This document shows positions 1 to 7,458 of a stretch of DNA of 33,076 nt, one piece after another (the first letter of the stretch is position 1; each line of letters opens with the position of its first letter). Made by a program: the position numbers and the translations under genes. The DNA is from Candidatus Nitrotoga sp. M5 (GTDB lineage: Bacteria; Pseudomonadota; Gammaproteobacteria; Burkholderiales; Gallionellaceae): contig NZ_CAKMNW010000024.1 of NCBI RefSeq assembly GCF_927904885.1, positions 1-33,076 on the forward strand, written 5' to 3'. The notes beneath the pieces are model-generated. The model had not been told where the DNA came from, did no database searches, and saw only the letters and a list, made by a program, of their open reading frames with translations.

Positions 1-334
1 CAGTCACTTCGATCAAATCGGGTAACTGTCAGATGATGTCGCGATTACTACAAATTATGCTGCTACTTGTGACAATCAACGTTATTTCTTCAACCGAATG
101 TTTACTAAAAAATAAATAAGGCCAGAAAAAAAACTGGCCTTATTGTTTCGCTATTTTGCGACTGTTTCAAGAACTTAATGCATCAATAACAGCCTCGTAC
201 GCTAATTGCCTGAATTATTAGATCAGTTAGAATTAACTATCCAGATCTAAATTTGATCCAGTAGGCTTATAACTGCTACCCGCATGACCAGAGGATTCAT
301 AACCATCCCGTGAGCAATCTACTCTTTATGAACT
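1..334. other. Region without an intact gene, holding one hairpin
   Basis: No convincing coding region is seen. Short open frames enter from the left edge: one ends with TAA at about position 25 and another with TAA at about 119, just before the hairpin at 115-144. Either could be the tail of a gene cut by the window edge, but neither tail has a recognisable motif. The stretch from 145 to 334 is AT-rich and I see nothing else in it. Confidence 0.4.
115..144 (-). terminator. Strong hairpin with A-rich loop, probable rho-independent terminator
   Basis: The stem is 11 perfect base pairs: AATAAGGCCAG (115-125) pairs with CTGGCCTTATT (134-144) around an eight-A loop. Read on the minus strand the stem is followed by a T-rich tail (TATTTTTTAG), as expected of an intrinsic terminator. 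On the plus strand only GTTT follows, so minus is the better reading, although it may work both ways. It could end transcription from the small secreted-protein genes to its right, though it lies over 200 bases beyond the nearer stop codon. Confidence 0.65.
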
Positions 335-683
335 CTACTGACCTATTTTGAAGTGTCCTAATGTTTAGACTTGTCACGTTGTTCAGACTTGCCATGCTCT
401 GAAGTCATAGTTGGGTACATCTTATCTGTTCTCCCATGTCCAGTGTAGTCAGGACCGACAGACCCTCCTTTTGATGAATCAGGCCACAGATAATTACTCA
501 ATGCTGCTCTTTCAGACTCAAGTGAACCGCCACCCTCTGAATCGGCATGGGCAGACATAGCAGCTAATGCAAAACATGAAACTATTGCGAGATTAAGAAT
601 ATTTTTTTTCATGACATTCTCCTTAAAATGCATCGTGTAAAATCAAGTTAAGATCAGCTCAGCATTGTTTCAAACTGACCTTT
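335..683. repeat. Direct duplication, left copy (349 bp, identical to 818-1166)
   Basis: These 349 bases match 818-1166 exactly, with an offset of 483. Similarity continues with scattered differences to about 718/1201, and weaker similarity reaches the sites near 735-750 and 1234-1249. The unit carries the whole 84-codon gene, its ribosome binding site and part of its leader. Exact identity over coding and non-coding bases implies a recent duplication or gene conversion. An assembly artefact is less likely because the outer flanks differ. Confidence 0.95.
358..612 (-). CDS. Small secreted protein of unknown function (left duplicate)
   Basis: This gene encodes 84 residues. The start is set at the ATG of MKKNILN because AAGGAG lies eight bases upstream; an in-frame ATG seven codons earlier lacks a good site. 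The N-terminus is a typical Sec signal peptide, with KK, a hydrophobic core and probable cleavage after SAHA. The mature part is about 60 residues, rich in Ser, Gly, Asp, His and Lys, without cysteines, and ends in a highly charged tail (EQRDKSKH). It should be periplasmic or secreted. I do not recognise the family. A second gene with identical sequence lies at 841-1095. Both face left, towards the hairpin at 115-144. Confidence 0.75.
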   Translation of the reverse strand: MKKNILNLAIVSCFALAAMSAHADSEGGGSLESERAALSNYLWPDSSKGGSVGPDYTGHGRTDKMYPTMTSEHGKSEQRDKSKH

Positions 684-817
684 GTCGAGTCAAATTAGAC
701 TTATGACCAAACTTTGATGCGTCTAGGTACTGTCTGTACGGTATGCCACACAACATCGAAGCAAGCACATTGGACTATTAGCCATCAGTCGAAGACGCAT
801 CCTTTTAATCACTAACC

Positions 818-1166
818 CTACTGACCTATTTTGAAGTGTCCTAATGTTTAGACTTGTCACGTTGTTCAGACTTGCCATGCTCTGAAGTCATAGTTGGGTA
901 CATCTTATCTGTTCTCCCATGTCCAGTGTAGTCAGGACCGACAGACCCTCCTTTTGATGAATCAGGCCACAGATAATTACTCAATGCTGCTCTTTCAGAC
1001 TCAAGTGAACCGCCACCCTCTGAATCGGCATGGGCAGACATAGCAGCTAATGCAAAACATGAAACTATTGCGAGATTAAGAATATTTTTTTTCATGACAT
1101 TCTCCTTAAAATGCATCGTGTAAAATCAAGTTAAGATCAGCTCAGCATTGTTTCAAACTGACCTTT
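818..1166. repeat. Direct duplication, right copy (349 bp, identical to 335-683)
   Basis: This is the second copy of the unit described at 335-683, separated from it by 134 bases. The first mismatch after the identical block is at 684 versus 1167 (G versus A). The sequence further upstream of each gene has diverged, so the two copies may have different promoters although their products are the same. Confidence 0.95.
841..1095 (-). CDS. Small secreted protein of unknown function (right duplicate)
   Basis: The product is identical to that of 358-612: 84 residues with a Sec signal peptide and a short hydrophilic mature part. The start ATG again follows AAGGAG. It differs from its twin only upstream. 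Here a perfect 16-bp palindrome lies about 140 bases before the start codon (1234-1249); the left copy has a degenerate version of it. Whichever copy is ancestral, the identical leader means both should be translated equally well once transcribed. The function is unknown. Confidence 0.75.
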   Translation of the reverse strand: MKKNILNLAIVSCFALAAMSAHADSEGGGSLESERAALSNYLWPDSSKGGSVGPDYTGHGRTDKMYPTMTSEHGKSEQRDKSKH

Positions 1167-1233
1167 ATCGAGTCTAATCAGACTTATGACTAAACTCTGA
1201 TTGACACATTAATGAAGACAACAGGCATTAGTC

Positions 1234-1249
1234 TGTGCGGTACCGCACA
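1234..1249. promoter_or_regulatory. Perfect 16-bp palindrome, candidate operator of the small secreted gene
   Basis: TGTGCGGTACCGCACA is a perfect inverted repeat about 140 bases upstream of the right secreted-protein gene. The matching place before the left gene reads TGTACGGTATGCCACA (735-750), which keeps 12 of 16 bases but loses the symmetry. The position and symmetry suit a dimeric regulator. No regulator is assigned. Confidence 0.45.
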
Positions 1250-1252
1250 TAA

Positions 1253-1465
1253 TGGCGAAATATTATTATTCGCCTACATCAACGATCTAAATGCCGCGTA
1301 AAAGTCACTCTCGGAGCGTGGCTTTACAGTGATCTCAGTGCAACTGAGTTATCACCCGAAAAGTTGATATTGCTAAGTGATACCGAGTACGAAGACGAAG
1401 AAATAGTAACGTTCCTGGAAGTGGTCGAAACGGATAACGATGTGCAAGTGTTTAGGTGGGATTGA
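1253..1465 (+). pseudogene. Possible remnant reading frame, acidic C-terminus
   Basis: A frame open for about 70 codons ends at TGA 1463-1465. Its last 55 codons look like protein rather than noise, with alternating hydrophobic and acidic residues: LSPEKLILLSDTEYEDEE, then VTFLEVVETDND and a final VFRWD. There is no ATG between the preceding stop (1250-1252) and this block, so only rare starts such as ATT are available. I read it as the 3' remnant of a plus-strand gene whose front is lost, or as chance. The family is not recognised. Confidence 0.3.
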
Positions 1466-1641
1466 CCGGATTCAAGGTCAATATTATTTCGAGGGACATT
1501 GTCGTGTAAGAGTGTTGCGTCAACTGGACCAGCATGCTTTAAAAATTTGAATGTAATTTATAATTAATTATCTATCGCTTTAATTGTATTTTTTAATCAT
1601 AATTTTGGACTACTTTTCTGCAAAGAGAGGTCAGGTTTTCG

Positions 1642-2433
1642 CTAGCTTAATTTATTTGAGATGATTTCCTCTAACCGAATTTTTCGCTTAATCAAATCTT
1701 GTTGTATCTGTTCCGCCAAATCGCCCAAGGGGTCGCTACCTTTCAACTCTGCTCTTTCAATTGTGATTTTTAATTTATAAATATCAGATCGTTTTTTTTC
1801 ATACAACTCTTCCTGAATTTCATCCATACGGCGCTGTAACTGTCCACTACGACGAATAACTTTCAACATTCGTAATTCCACACCCAGATCAGGAATTAAC
1901 TCACGATCCTCTGGATCATCGGTCTCACGCATCCCGGGATCCTGGATGAACTCCTGCACCAGATTTTCAATGGCCTGCTGATCACCGCGCTCGTAGGCAA
2001 GGTTCACCTTTATCATAAATTCGTGGCGGCGCACTCGCTCTGGCTCCGTGGATGCGCGATCGGGGTGCATCATCATGGCGGCGCGCCGGAATGCCTGTTT
2101 GAGTTGCGGCGTAATAACCAGTGGCGGGGGAGGCTGAGCCTCTATTAAACCCGCTTCTTCAGCAGACTTTCTAGCCTGATCCTGCGCGGCTTGTGCATGG
2201 GCTTGAGCATCCGCATCACCGGGTGATAGCCCCGCCTGTTCGTTAGCAATTTGCGCGTCAAGCTCATCTAACTGAGCGTAGAATCGCCCGACAATTTCAT
2301 AATAGCGGCGCTGGAACTGTGCTATTTCTGTCTTGGCTGTTTCCAATTCCAATTCAGCCGAAACAACCTGCTCTGCTAACTTAACCTGCTCACTCACCAG
2401 GCGGGCAATCTCCTGTTCTAAAGTGAGCTTCAT
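1642..2433 (-). CDS. J-domain (DnaJ-like) coiled-coil protein
   Basis: The gene encodes 263 residues if translation starts at the ATG overlapping the stop of the Sel1-repeat gene (ATGA, 2430-2433). That coupling is why I prefer it to the longer frame starting at 2478. Residues 1-65 are heptad-like and rich in Glu, Gln and Leu. A Pro-rich linker (about 100-107) leads to a short J-like domain with an HPD motif at 123-125, the signature by which DnaJ family members stimulate Hsp70 ATPase. A second predicted coiled coil covers about 195-260. There is no signal peptide, so it should be cytoplasmic. It is probably a specialised co-chaperone, perhaps targeting DnaK to the neighbouring Sel1 protein or its partners (inference). 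The Zn-finger and C-terminal substrate domains of DnaJ are absent. Confidence 0.8.
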   Translation of the reverse strand: MKLTLEQEIARLVSEQVKLAEQVVSAELELETAKTEIAQFQRRYYEIVGRFYAQLDELDAQIANEQAGLSPGDADAQAHAQAAQDQARKSAEEAGLIEAQPPPPLVITPQLKQAFRRAAMMMHPDRASTEPERVRRHEFMIKVNLAYERGDQQAIENLVQEFIQDPGMRETDDPEDRELIPDLGVELRMLKVIRRSGQLQRRMDEIQEELYEKKRSDIYKLKITIERAELKGSDPLGDLAEQIQQDLIKRKIRLEEIISNKLS

Positions 2434-4148
2434 TCTGTTGTTTTCCAACTGAGCGTAAATTCGTTCAGTTTCGCCCACGCGGTGGGGTCGATTTTCTCTC
2501 TACTACTAACCCCAAGTTCCTTCAATTGATCCAAGGCTCTGGCTTCACCTTGTTGTCCAGCCTTGCGATACCATGACACCGCTAGCTGGTCATCCTGTGT
2601 TACACCTCGGCCTTTGCTGCACATGAATCCAAAATTGAATTGTGCTTCCGCAAGCCCCTGCTCTGCGGCTTTACCGTACCAAGATGCCGCTTGCTGATCG
2701 TCCTGTGTAACGCCCTGGCCATTGTCGTACATAATGCCTAGGGTGTATTGAGCTTGCATATCGCCCTGCTCTGCAGCCTTTAGAAACCAATACACAGCTT
2801 GCTGATCGTCTTGGACAACTCCCAGCCCGTTGTTGTACAAATACCCCAGATTTAATTGAGCCGTAGCATGCTTCTGTTCTGCAGCTTTGTTATACCAGGA
2901 CGCGGCCTGCTCGTTACTTTGTGTAACGCCTTGACCTTTTTCATACAAGAATCCTAGACAGAATTGTGACTCCGCATGACCCTGACCAGCAGCTTTTTCA
3001 TACCAGAATGCAGCTTGCTCATAATCCTGGTGCGCCCCTGAGCCTTTGCTAAACGTGTTTCCTACTGCATATTGTGCTCTTACATGTCCCTGCTTGGCAG
3101 CTTTTAGATACCAAAACGTGGCCTGCTGATAATCCTGATTGACGCCCTGGCCATTTTTGTACATAACAGCTAATGCGAATTGTGCTCGCGCATACCCCTG
3201 CTCTGCAGCCTTCATATACCAAAATTTAGCTGGTTCATGATCGTGCGTTTCCAATTGGCCGCTGTTGAACATGGCTGCCAAATAGAATTGTGCTCGCGCA
3301 AGGCCCTGCTCTGCGGCTCTACGATACCAAAACGAAGCTAGTTCGTAGTTCTGCTTGATGCCTTGACCATTCTCGTACATATATCCAAAAATTTGTTGCG
3401 CCCATGCATTTCCTAGGTCTGCACTCATCTGATACCAATGCACAGCCTGTTCATAGTCCAGTGCAACGCCTTGCCCGTTGTAATACATGGCACCTAGTGC
3501 ATACTGTGCACGCGTATGTCCTTGTTCTGCAGCCTTGAGATACCATAACATTGCTTGCTGATAATCTTGTATAACGCCCTGTCCGTTGTAATACATGGCC
3601 CCAAGATTGTATTGCGCTTGCTCTAGTCCTCTGTCTGCCGACTTCTGATACCAATGGAGTGCTTGCTCGTAGTCTGCCTCGACTACCTCACCGAGCCAAT
3701 ATAACCTACCCAAGTCATGCCATATTTCAGGGTCATCTTGATTTTGGTTTGCTATACACCAGTCGAAAGCCAGCCTTGTGTAATGCTGAGCATGTTCATT
3801 GTGAACCGGGAAACTCCGTCCACCCTTGTGGAGAAGCGATAATGGAAAATATGCTTTGCCATATTGGCTATCCGCCAACCGTTGGAAGGCATCTAAGGCA
3901 TCTTTCAAATCGTCGAGATCATTACGTGTCCAAGCTATACCAAAGCCTGTTTTATCACCAAGTTCAATAATATAGTTATAGGTGTCTCGAGCATGGCGAT
4001 AAATCGCGTCATAGTCTTCATCTAACGATGGATCTTTACTACTCATAACTGCAGCCATTCCTCGCATAACAAGGCTGCTACCTTGCCCTGTATGCGCGAT
4101 AACTTCCCGCGAGATTGCTTTGGCTGGAAGCTTTTTTTGTTCGGTCAT
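2430..4148 (-). CDS. Sel1-repeat protein with 11 tandem repeats
   Basis: The product has 572 residues. The start ATG at 4148 follows GGTGAG with nine-base spacing. Residues 1-140 form a unique region without a signal peptide. Eleven Sel1-like repeats of 36 residues follow from about 142 to 537, with the usual pattern AQ..LG.MY..G.GV..D...A..WY.KAAEQG. Such alpha-alpha solenoids act as protein-interaction scaffolds. Several repeats are degenerate (the fifth has ETHDHEP and the seventh SKGSGAH), which argues against recent repeat expansion. The last codons overlap the J-domain gene by four bases, so the two are probably made together in fixed ratio. The partner and process are unknown. Confidence 0.9.
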   Translation of the reverse strand: MTEQKKLPAKAISREVIAHTGQGSSLVMRGMAAVMSSKDPSLDEDYDAIYRHARDTYNYIIELGDKTGFGIAWTRNDLDDLKDALDAFQRLADSQYGKAYFPLSLLHKGGRSFPVHNEHAQHYTRLAFDWCIANQNQDDPEIWHDLGRLYWLGEVVEADYEQALHWYQKSADRGLEQAQYNLGAMYYNGQGVIQDYQQAMLWYLKAAEQGHTRAQYALGAMYYNGQGVALDYEQAVHWYQMSADLGNAWAQQIFGYMYENGQGIKQNYELASFWYRRAAEQGLARAQFYLAAMFNSGQLETHDHEPAKFWYMKAAEQGYARAQFALAVMYKNGQGVNQDYQQATFWYLKAAKQGHVRAQYAVGNTFSKGSGAHQDYEQAAFWYEKAAGQGHAESQFCLGFLYEKGQGVTQSNEQAASWYNKAAEQKHATAQLNLGYLYNNGLGVVQDDQQAVYWFLKAAEQGDMQAQYTLGIMYDNGQGVTQDDQQAASWYGKAAEQGLAEAQFNFGFMCSKGRGVTQDDQLAVSWYRKAGQQGEARALDQLKELGVSSREKIDPTAWAKLNEFTLSWKTTE

Positions 4149-4341
4149 AAGTATTTACTCACCTATATGTATGCTTTTAATTCGTGAACTGATTATCTTC
4201 AAATTATCGCTATGTGTTATGTATGGCTGGGGTTAAAAAAATATAGTAAAACATTAGTCCTGTTTTTTCATCATATCTCGCTCGATCTGTATCAAGTTTC
4301 TTTACTTCCACTGCATGTTACGCGAGGATGAAATAATGCAT

Positions 4342-4521
4342 GGGCACCTCTAAAAATTCAATTTTGCGTGCAGTCGTTTCGCAGCTTGCCTGCTTAGCCC
4401 GTTACTACGCAAGATAATGCTCGACAATAAAACTGATCACGGCATATGACTGATATTTAATCGATAAATATTTTTTGAGCCACGCAATATTGCGACGAAA
4501 ATTGGATTTTTAGAGGTACCC
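4342..4521. repeat. MITE-A copy 1: 180-bp non-coding inverted-repeat element
   Basis: The element has terminal inverted repeats of 24 bases: 4342-4365, starting GGGCACCTCTAAAAATTC, pairs with 4498-4521, with 22 of 24 positions matching. The inside is AT-rich and has no reading frame. A diverged full-length copy in the opposite orientation is at 7227-7404 and a truncated relative at about 22108-22159. Size, termini and lack of coding capacity fit a miniature inverted-repeat transposable element moved by a transposase elsewhere in the genome. An IS5-type source is possible but not shown. It sits between the Sel1 gene promoter and the CBS gene. Confidence 0.8.
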
Positions 4522-4582
4522 TTCATAGTGTGCAACCGAAAATCAAACTAATTAAACTTGGAAAAACTTATGTGAACTCAAA

Positions 4583-5107
4583 TTAAGCGGAGAGCAAACG
4601 CTTCACTTTCGCAAATGAAAGCAAGCCACGCAAGCATTGTTCATTCTTATTGTTGGTTTCCATAACAGGAATATGCGTCACATCACTACTTTCAGTAAAC
4701 ACTTTGAGTACTTCGGCTACGGTTGCGTTCTCGATATCCTTAAGGGTTGCTACGTGCCAATCACTTATCTTCTGCATGATATTTTTAACCAATATATCTG
4801 GACGTGAAACACTTGCAAATTGCATATACTGCAAAGGCTTTTCCCCTGAAATATCATAGGCCGTGATCATCCCTACCACTGTACACATTTTCCCATCAAT
4901 CACAAAAGCACAACGCACACCGGTGTGTTTCATGTGGTCTAACGCCGCATCAATTGTAGAGTTTTCTGATACTGTCACCGACGAATGCCAGTGAAAATCT
5001 GTCATCACCAACAATGCAGGGTCATTTTCAATAACGTGCCAAGACTCAACACCAGGAATAGGAAGGCTTGTGGCGTGAACGGGTTTTAATTTTAGAGCGG
5101 ATGGCAT
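4583..5107 (-). CDS. CBS-domain protein
   Basis: The gene encodes 174 residues, starting at 5107 after AAGGA with suitable spacing. A first CBS motif covers about residues 38-90 (VTVSENSTIDAALDHMKHTG, then AFVIDG and VVGMITAYDI). A second covers about 105-172 (VKNIMQKI, VAEVLKVF, THIPVME, LRGLLSF). CBS pairs form Bateman modules that bind adenine nucleotides and regulate attached or partner proteins. Here no enzymatic domain is attached, and no signal peptide or membrane segment is seen, so it should be a cytosolic sensor or adaptor. The gene stands alone, with MITE-A copy 1 just downstream. The partner is unknown. Confidence 0.85.
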   Translation of the reverse strand: MPSALKLKPVHATSLPIPGVESWHVIENDPALLVMTDFHWHSSVTVSENSTIDAALDHMKHTGVRCAFVIDGKMCTVVGMITAYDISGEKPLQYMQFASVSRPDILVKNIMQKISDWHVATLKDIENATVAEVLKVFTESSDVTHIPVMETNNKNEQCLRGLLSFAKVKRLLSA

Positions 5108-5540
5108 AAGTAATTGTCCTTAAATTGTATTAAGTGAAATGATAGTTGTGATTGTATCGGAGTTGAAAATATTTTCTAAGTTGGTATTTTGCCAGTCTTT
5201 GCTTGGCTATCCAAATACTGTGCTTAACTAGACATCGCATAGCATACAGACAAAGACATTTTATTTGGAGTAAGCAGCAAAGCGCGCTGCTCACTAAATT
5301 GCTATTTTAGATTCTTCAGAGTGCAGCTGTTTCAGCACGAATGAGTTTGAATTATTCTTTATTCAGATATTGTTTAGCGAAAACGTCTGATTTTTAGATG
5401 ATAATCTCAAATTTTTCATGCGTCAGCTCTAGAAAATTGTCAAAATTTTGTTTCATGTTGTGAATGACTATAAGTTCATAATATAGAGTCCTGACGTTCA
5501 ACTTCTCCGACGCTACGCTTATATCGTACCGCCATTCATT
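5108..5540. other. Non-coding, AT-rich spacer
   Basis: No supportable gene is seen. There is an imperfect hairpin around 5266-5297 (AGCAGC pairing with GCTGCT, plus three outer pairs across a mismatch) without a T tract, so it is not a clear terminator. The promoter of the CBS gene should lie in the left part (5108-5250). Confidence 0.4.
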
Positions 5541-5756
5541 TTACTCATCGATAAATCCTTTGGACTTCATTTCTTTATCAGTCAGACATTCACGGATTGT
5601 CAGAGTAACAGTTAGAACAATTGTTACAGCCACTCCCGCAGTAATAGATAATTTCAAAAATACATCACTGGATATTATCTGAAACCAAAGCTGAACTAGC
5701 GCTAGTAATGCCCAAACTACAGCGATAGAAAGACAAGTAATTATCCCAAGTTTCAT
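5541..5756 (-). CDS. Small two-helix membrane protein, partner of the DUF4177 gene
   Basis: The product has 71 residues. Two hydrophobic segments are visible (about 4-28 and 33-55), followed by a charged cytoplasmic-looking tail (TDKEMKSKGFIDE). The start ATG overlaps the stop codon of the upstream DUF4177 gene by four bases (ATGA), so the pair is translationally coupled. I know of no function. The constant pairing suggests a membrane anchor or partner for the small soluble protein (inference). Confidence 0.65.
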   Translation of the reverse strand: MKLGIITCLSIAVVWALLALVQLWFQIISSDVFLKLSITAGVAVTIVLTVTLTIRECLTDKEMKSKGFIDE

Positions 5757-5965
5757 GCGTCCCTTTCCATAATTACCACGTATGCCTCACGCTTCCAGAG
5801 AAGAAGCATTCTCCGTATATCTTTTTCCATAGTAACAACTTGCCACCCTTGGCTTGCATTCATGTTTAAGAAATCAGTGAATTTAACAGGATCGACTTTA
5901 GATGAACCGAGAACCAATGAACCCAACATACCTTCTTGGTAAATTACAACTTTGTATTGTTTCAT
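5753..5965 (-). CDS. DUF4177-family small protein
   Basis: The product has 70 residues with the family pattern: YKVV near the start, a central FLN..ASQGWQVV block, and a C-terminal LLLWKREAYVVIMER. The fold is small and soluble, with no signal peptide. The start ATG is preceded by AGGGGG at five-base spacing. DUF4177 proteins have no established biochemical role. It is the first gene of a two-gene operon with the membrane protein at 5541-5756. Confidence 0.75.
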   Translation of the reverse strand: MKQYKVVIYQEGMLGSLVLGSSKVDPVKFTDFLNMNASQGWQVVTMEKDIRRMLLLWKREAYVVIMERDA

Positions 5966-6104
5966 CGAACCCCCTACTGTAATTGATAAATCTTGTTGGA
6001 ATGAATTTGACGGGGAGCGTCTCCACGACAGAAATCGTGAGTATCATGCTCCAGTTGTTTGCACACCACGCTTGCACAAAAATCTTAGGCGTTAGCAGTG
6101 CTGC

Positions 6105-6503
6105 CTATTGAGGCATCTGACAATGGGATTTTCTCTCGAACCAGTAAGCAATATTGCCTGCGACAACTATTGAGCCAGAGACGATGACCGAAGCTGCTGT
6201 GACCGCACTGGCGACCAATATCAGTGCAATGCATTCCTGATTTCTGCATTGATGAATGGCAGCTATTTGCACTTCTTGAAGCTCCATGTGATTTGCGACA
6301 ACTTGGCATTCAGAATCAAATACTTGCGTGCTTCTTGGAACGTACACGCAGGCTTCCAACAATACGATCAGTGTCAAGACGGCAAACATCAAAGTGGTAT
6401 TTTTCGATAAGGAGAGCCGCTTCTGGTACCTGACGCTCGAATTCACTAGCACTGCGACTCTATCACGCAACGTCTGGGTGGAATGCAGAGGCCGCATTTT
6501 CAC
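6105..6503 (-). CDS. Putative small lipoprotein or membrane protein, start uncertain
   Basis: The open frame spans 132 codons and overlaps the upstream YkgJ-type gene by 41 bases. The likely real start is internal. A hydrophobic stretch (MFAVLTLIVLLEAC, codons 39-52) ends in a lipobox-like LEAC and is preceded by basic residues (RYQKRLSLSK), so a GTG at 6446 or the ATG at 6389 would give a sensible signal peptide. A second hydrophobic segment (LILVASAVTAASVIVSG, about 93-109) could span the membrane. Cysteines also occur at three places in the mature part. No family is recognised. Its position right behind the cysteine-cluster gene suggests co-transcription. Confidence 0.5.
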   Translation of the reverse strand: MKMRPLHSTQTLRDRVAVLVNSSVRYQKRLSLSKNTTLMFAVLTLIVLLEACVYVPRSTQVFDSECQVVANHMELQEVQIAAIHQCRNQECIALILVASAVTAASVIVSGSIVVAGNIAYWFERKSHCQMPQ

Positions 6504-7173
6504 CGCCTGATTTTAAGGCTTTGCCCGTCTCGCACACTAATGGTTTGCCTCTAAACCACTCTTCAGCCGCGTTTACGTTTGCGAGCGCTGCGAGTACGGC
6601 GGAAGACAACTCGTACTTACCTACGTGCAGGTTATTTTTTTGGAACGCTTCGTTAGCGCCGGCCACTATTACTTCGCATTGGAGTAATAGGTTGAGGTTC
6701 TGAGGTATCTCGGGAGCCAATTCTTCACACGCCTTTACAGACAAAGAATGCGCTTTTCGACAGACCGATGGCCTGATAGCGTAAATGGAACAAAGGCCAG
6801 CCTCAAGGAAGGCACAATCGCTTCTCCCAGATGTAGTCAAGTTTGCCTTGTGTGCCGCCACAAGCTTCAGCTTTTCAATGAGCTTAACTTTCTCATCCTG
6901 AGGAAGGTCCTGAACGTGCCGGGCGATTTGGATCGCTTCTGGATCAGAGACTTCAACTTTGACGCTGCAGCAGAATGAACAGCCAGCCTTGCATTCAGGT
7001 GTCAAAGCTAAACTTTGCGGTTCACTTGTGACAGCGTCAATACTTGAGTTTAGTGACTTCAAAAAGACGATCGCTTGCCAAGCGTTCGTGCACTTCTGTA
7101 TGGAAGAAGTAGCACGAACCGAGACGGCCTTTATAGATTCGCGAATACGCGATTGTTCTTCTTGACTGAGCAT
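6463..7173 (-). CDS. YkgJ-family cysteine-cluster protein
   Basis: The product has 236 residues. The start at 7173 follows GGAGG closely. The family signature is clear: C61, C65, C68 and C69 form a C-x3-C-x2-CC cluster, followed by C120 in DCAFL, C128 in LCSIY and C138 in RPSVCR. These cysteines are thought to bind a metal, either zinc or an iron-sulfur centre, and the biochemical role of most members is unknown. An N-terminal helical region (1-55) and a C-terminal tail after about 165 lie outside the core. No signal peptide is present. The small putative lipoprotein gene overlaps its 3' end, and MITE-A copy 2 lies just upstream. Confidence 0.85.
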   Translation of the reverse strand: MLSQEEQSRIRESIKAVSVRATSSIQKCTNAWQAIVFLKSLNSSIDAVTSEPQSLALTPECKAGCSFCCSVKVEVSDPEAIQIARHVQDLPQDEKVKLIEKLKLVAAHKANLTTSGRSDCAFLEAGLCSIYAIRPSVCRKAHSLSVKACEELAPEIPQNLNLLLQCEVIVAGANEAFQKNNLHVGKYELSSAVLAALANVNAAEEWFRGKPLVCETGKALKSGGENAASAFHPDVA

Positions 7174-7226
7174 ACGCCTCCAGTGGTCGATGGGACCTTA
7201 ATGCAATACTCAAAACAATTCATACA

Positions 7227-7404
7227 GAGCACGTCTATAAACCTGATCTTCGTCTCAATACCGCGTTACTCGAAAAGAGTATCACTCATATATCAGATAT
7301 ATGCTGCGTTCAATTTTTTACTTGCGCCCTATCTTGCATGTCAACGGGGTAAGCAGGCAAACTGCGAAGCGGCTCTTCGCAAAATTGAATTTTTAGAGGC
7401 GCCC
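7227..7404. repeat. MITE-A copy 2: 178-bp inverted-repeat element, opposite orientation
   Basis: Read on the minus strand this element aligns end to end with 4342-4521. The intact terminus at 7381-7404 matches the left terminus of copy 1 except at one base, followed by a shared TGCCTGCTTA block and several further blocks. The other terminus (7227-7250) is decayed. The two copies are clearly diverged in the middle, so this is not a recent transposition. It occupies the space between the YkgJ-type gene promoter and the end of the TacT-like gene. Confidence 0.7.
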
Positions 7405-7458
7405 CGCATTCGCTTCGGCAATCACACTGCCCAAGTGATGAGTGCTAAATTCATTTAT

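Noticed and set aside
2430..4148. Sel1 repeats as a DNA tandem repeat or CRISPR-like array
   Set aside because: The 108-base periodicity reflects the coding repeats of a protein solenoid; the units are too diverged and too long for CRISPR, and there are no spacers.
5266..5297. Hairpin as a terminator
   Set aside because: The stem is imperfect, has no T tract on either strand, and does not lie at the end of a gene.
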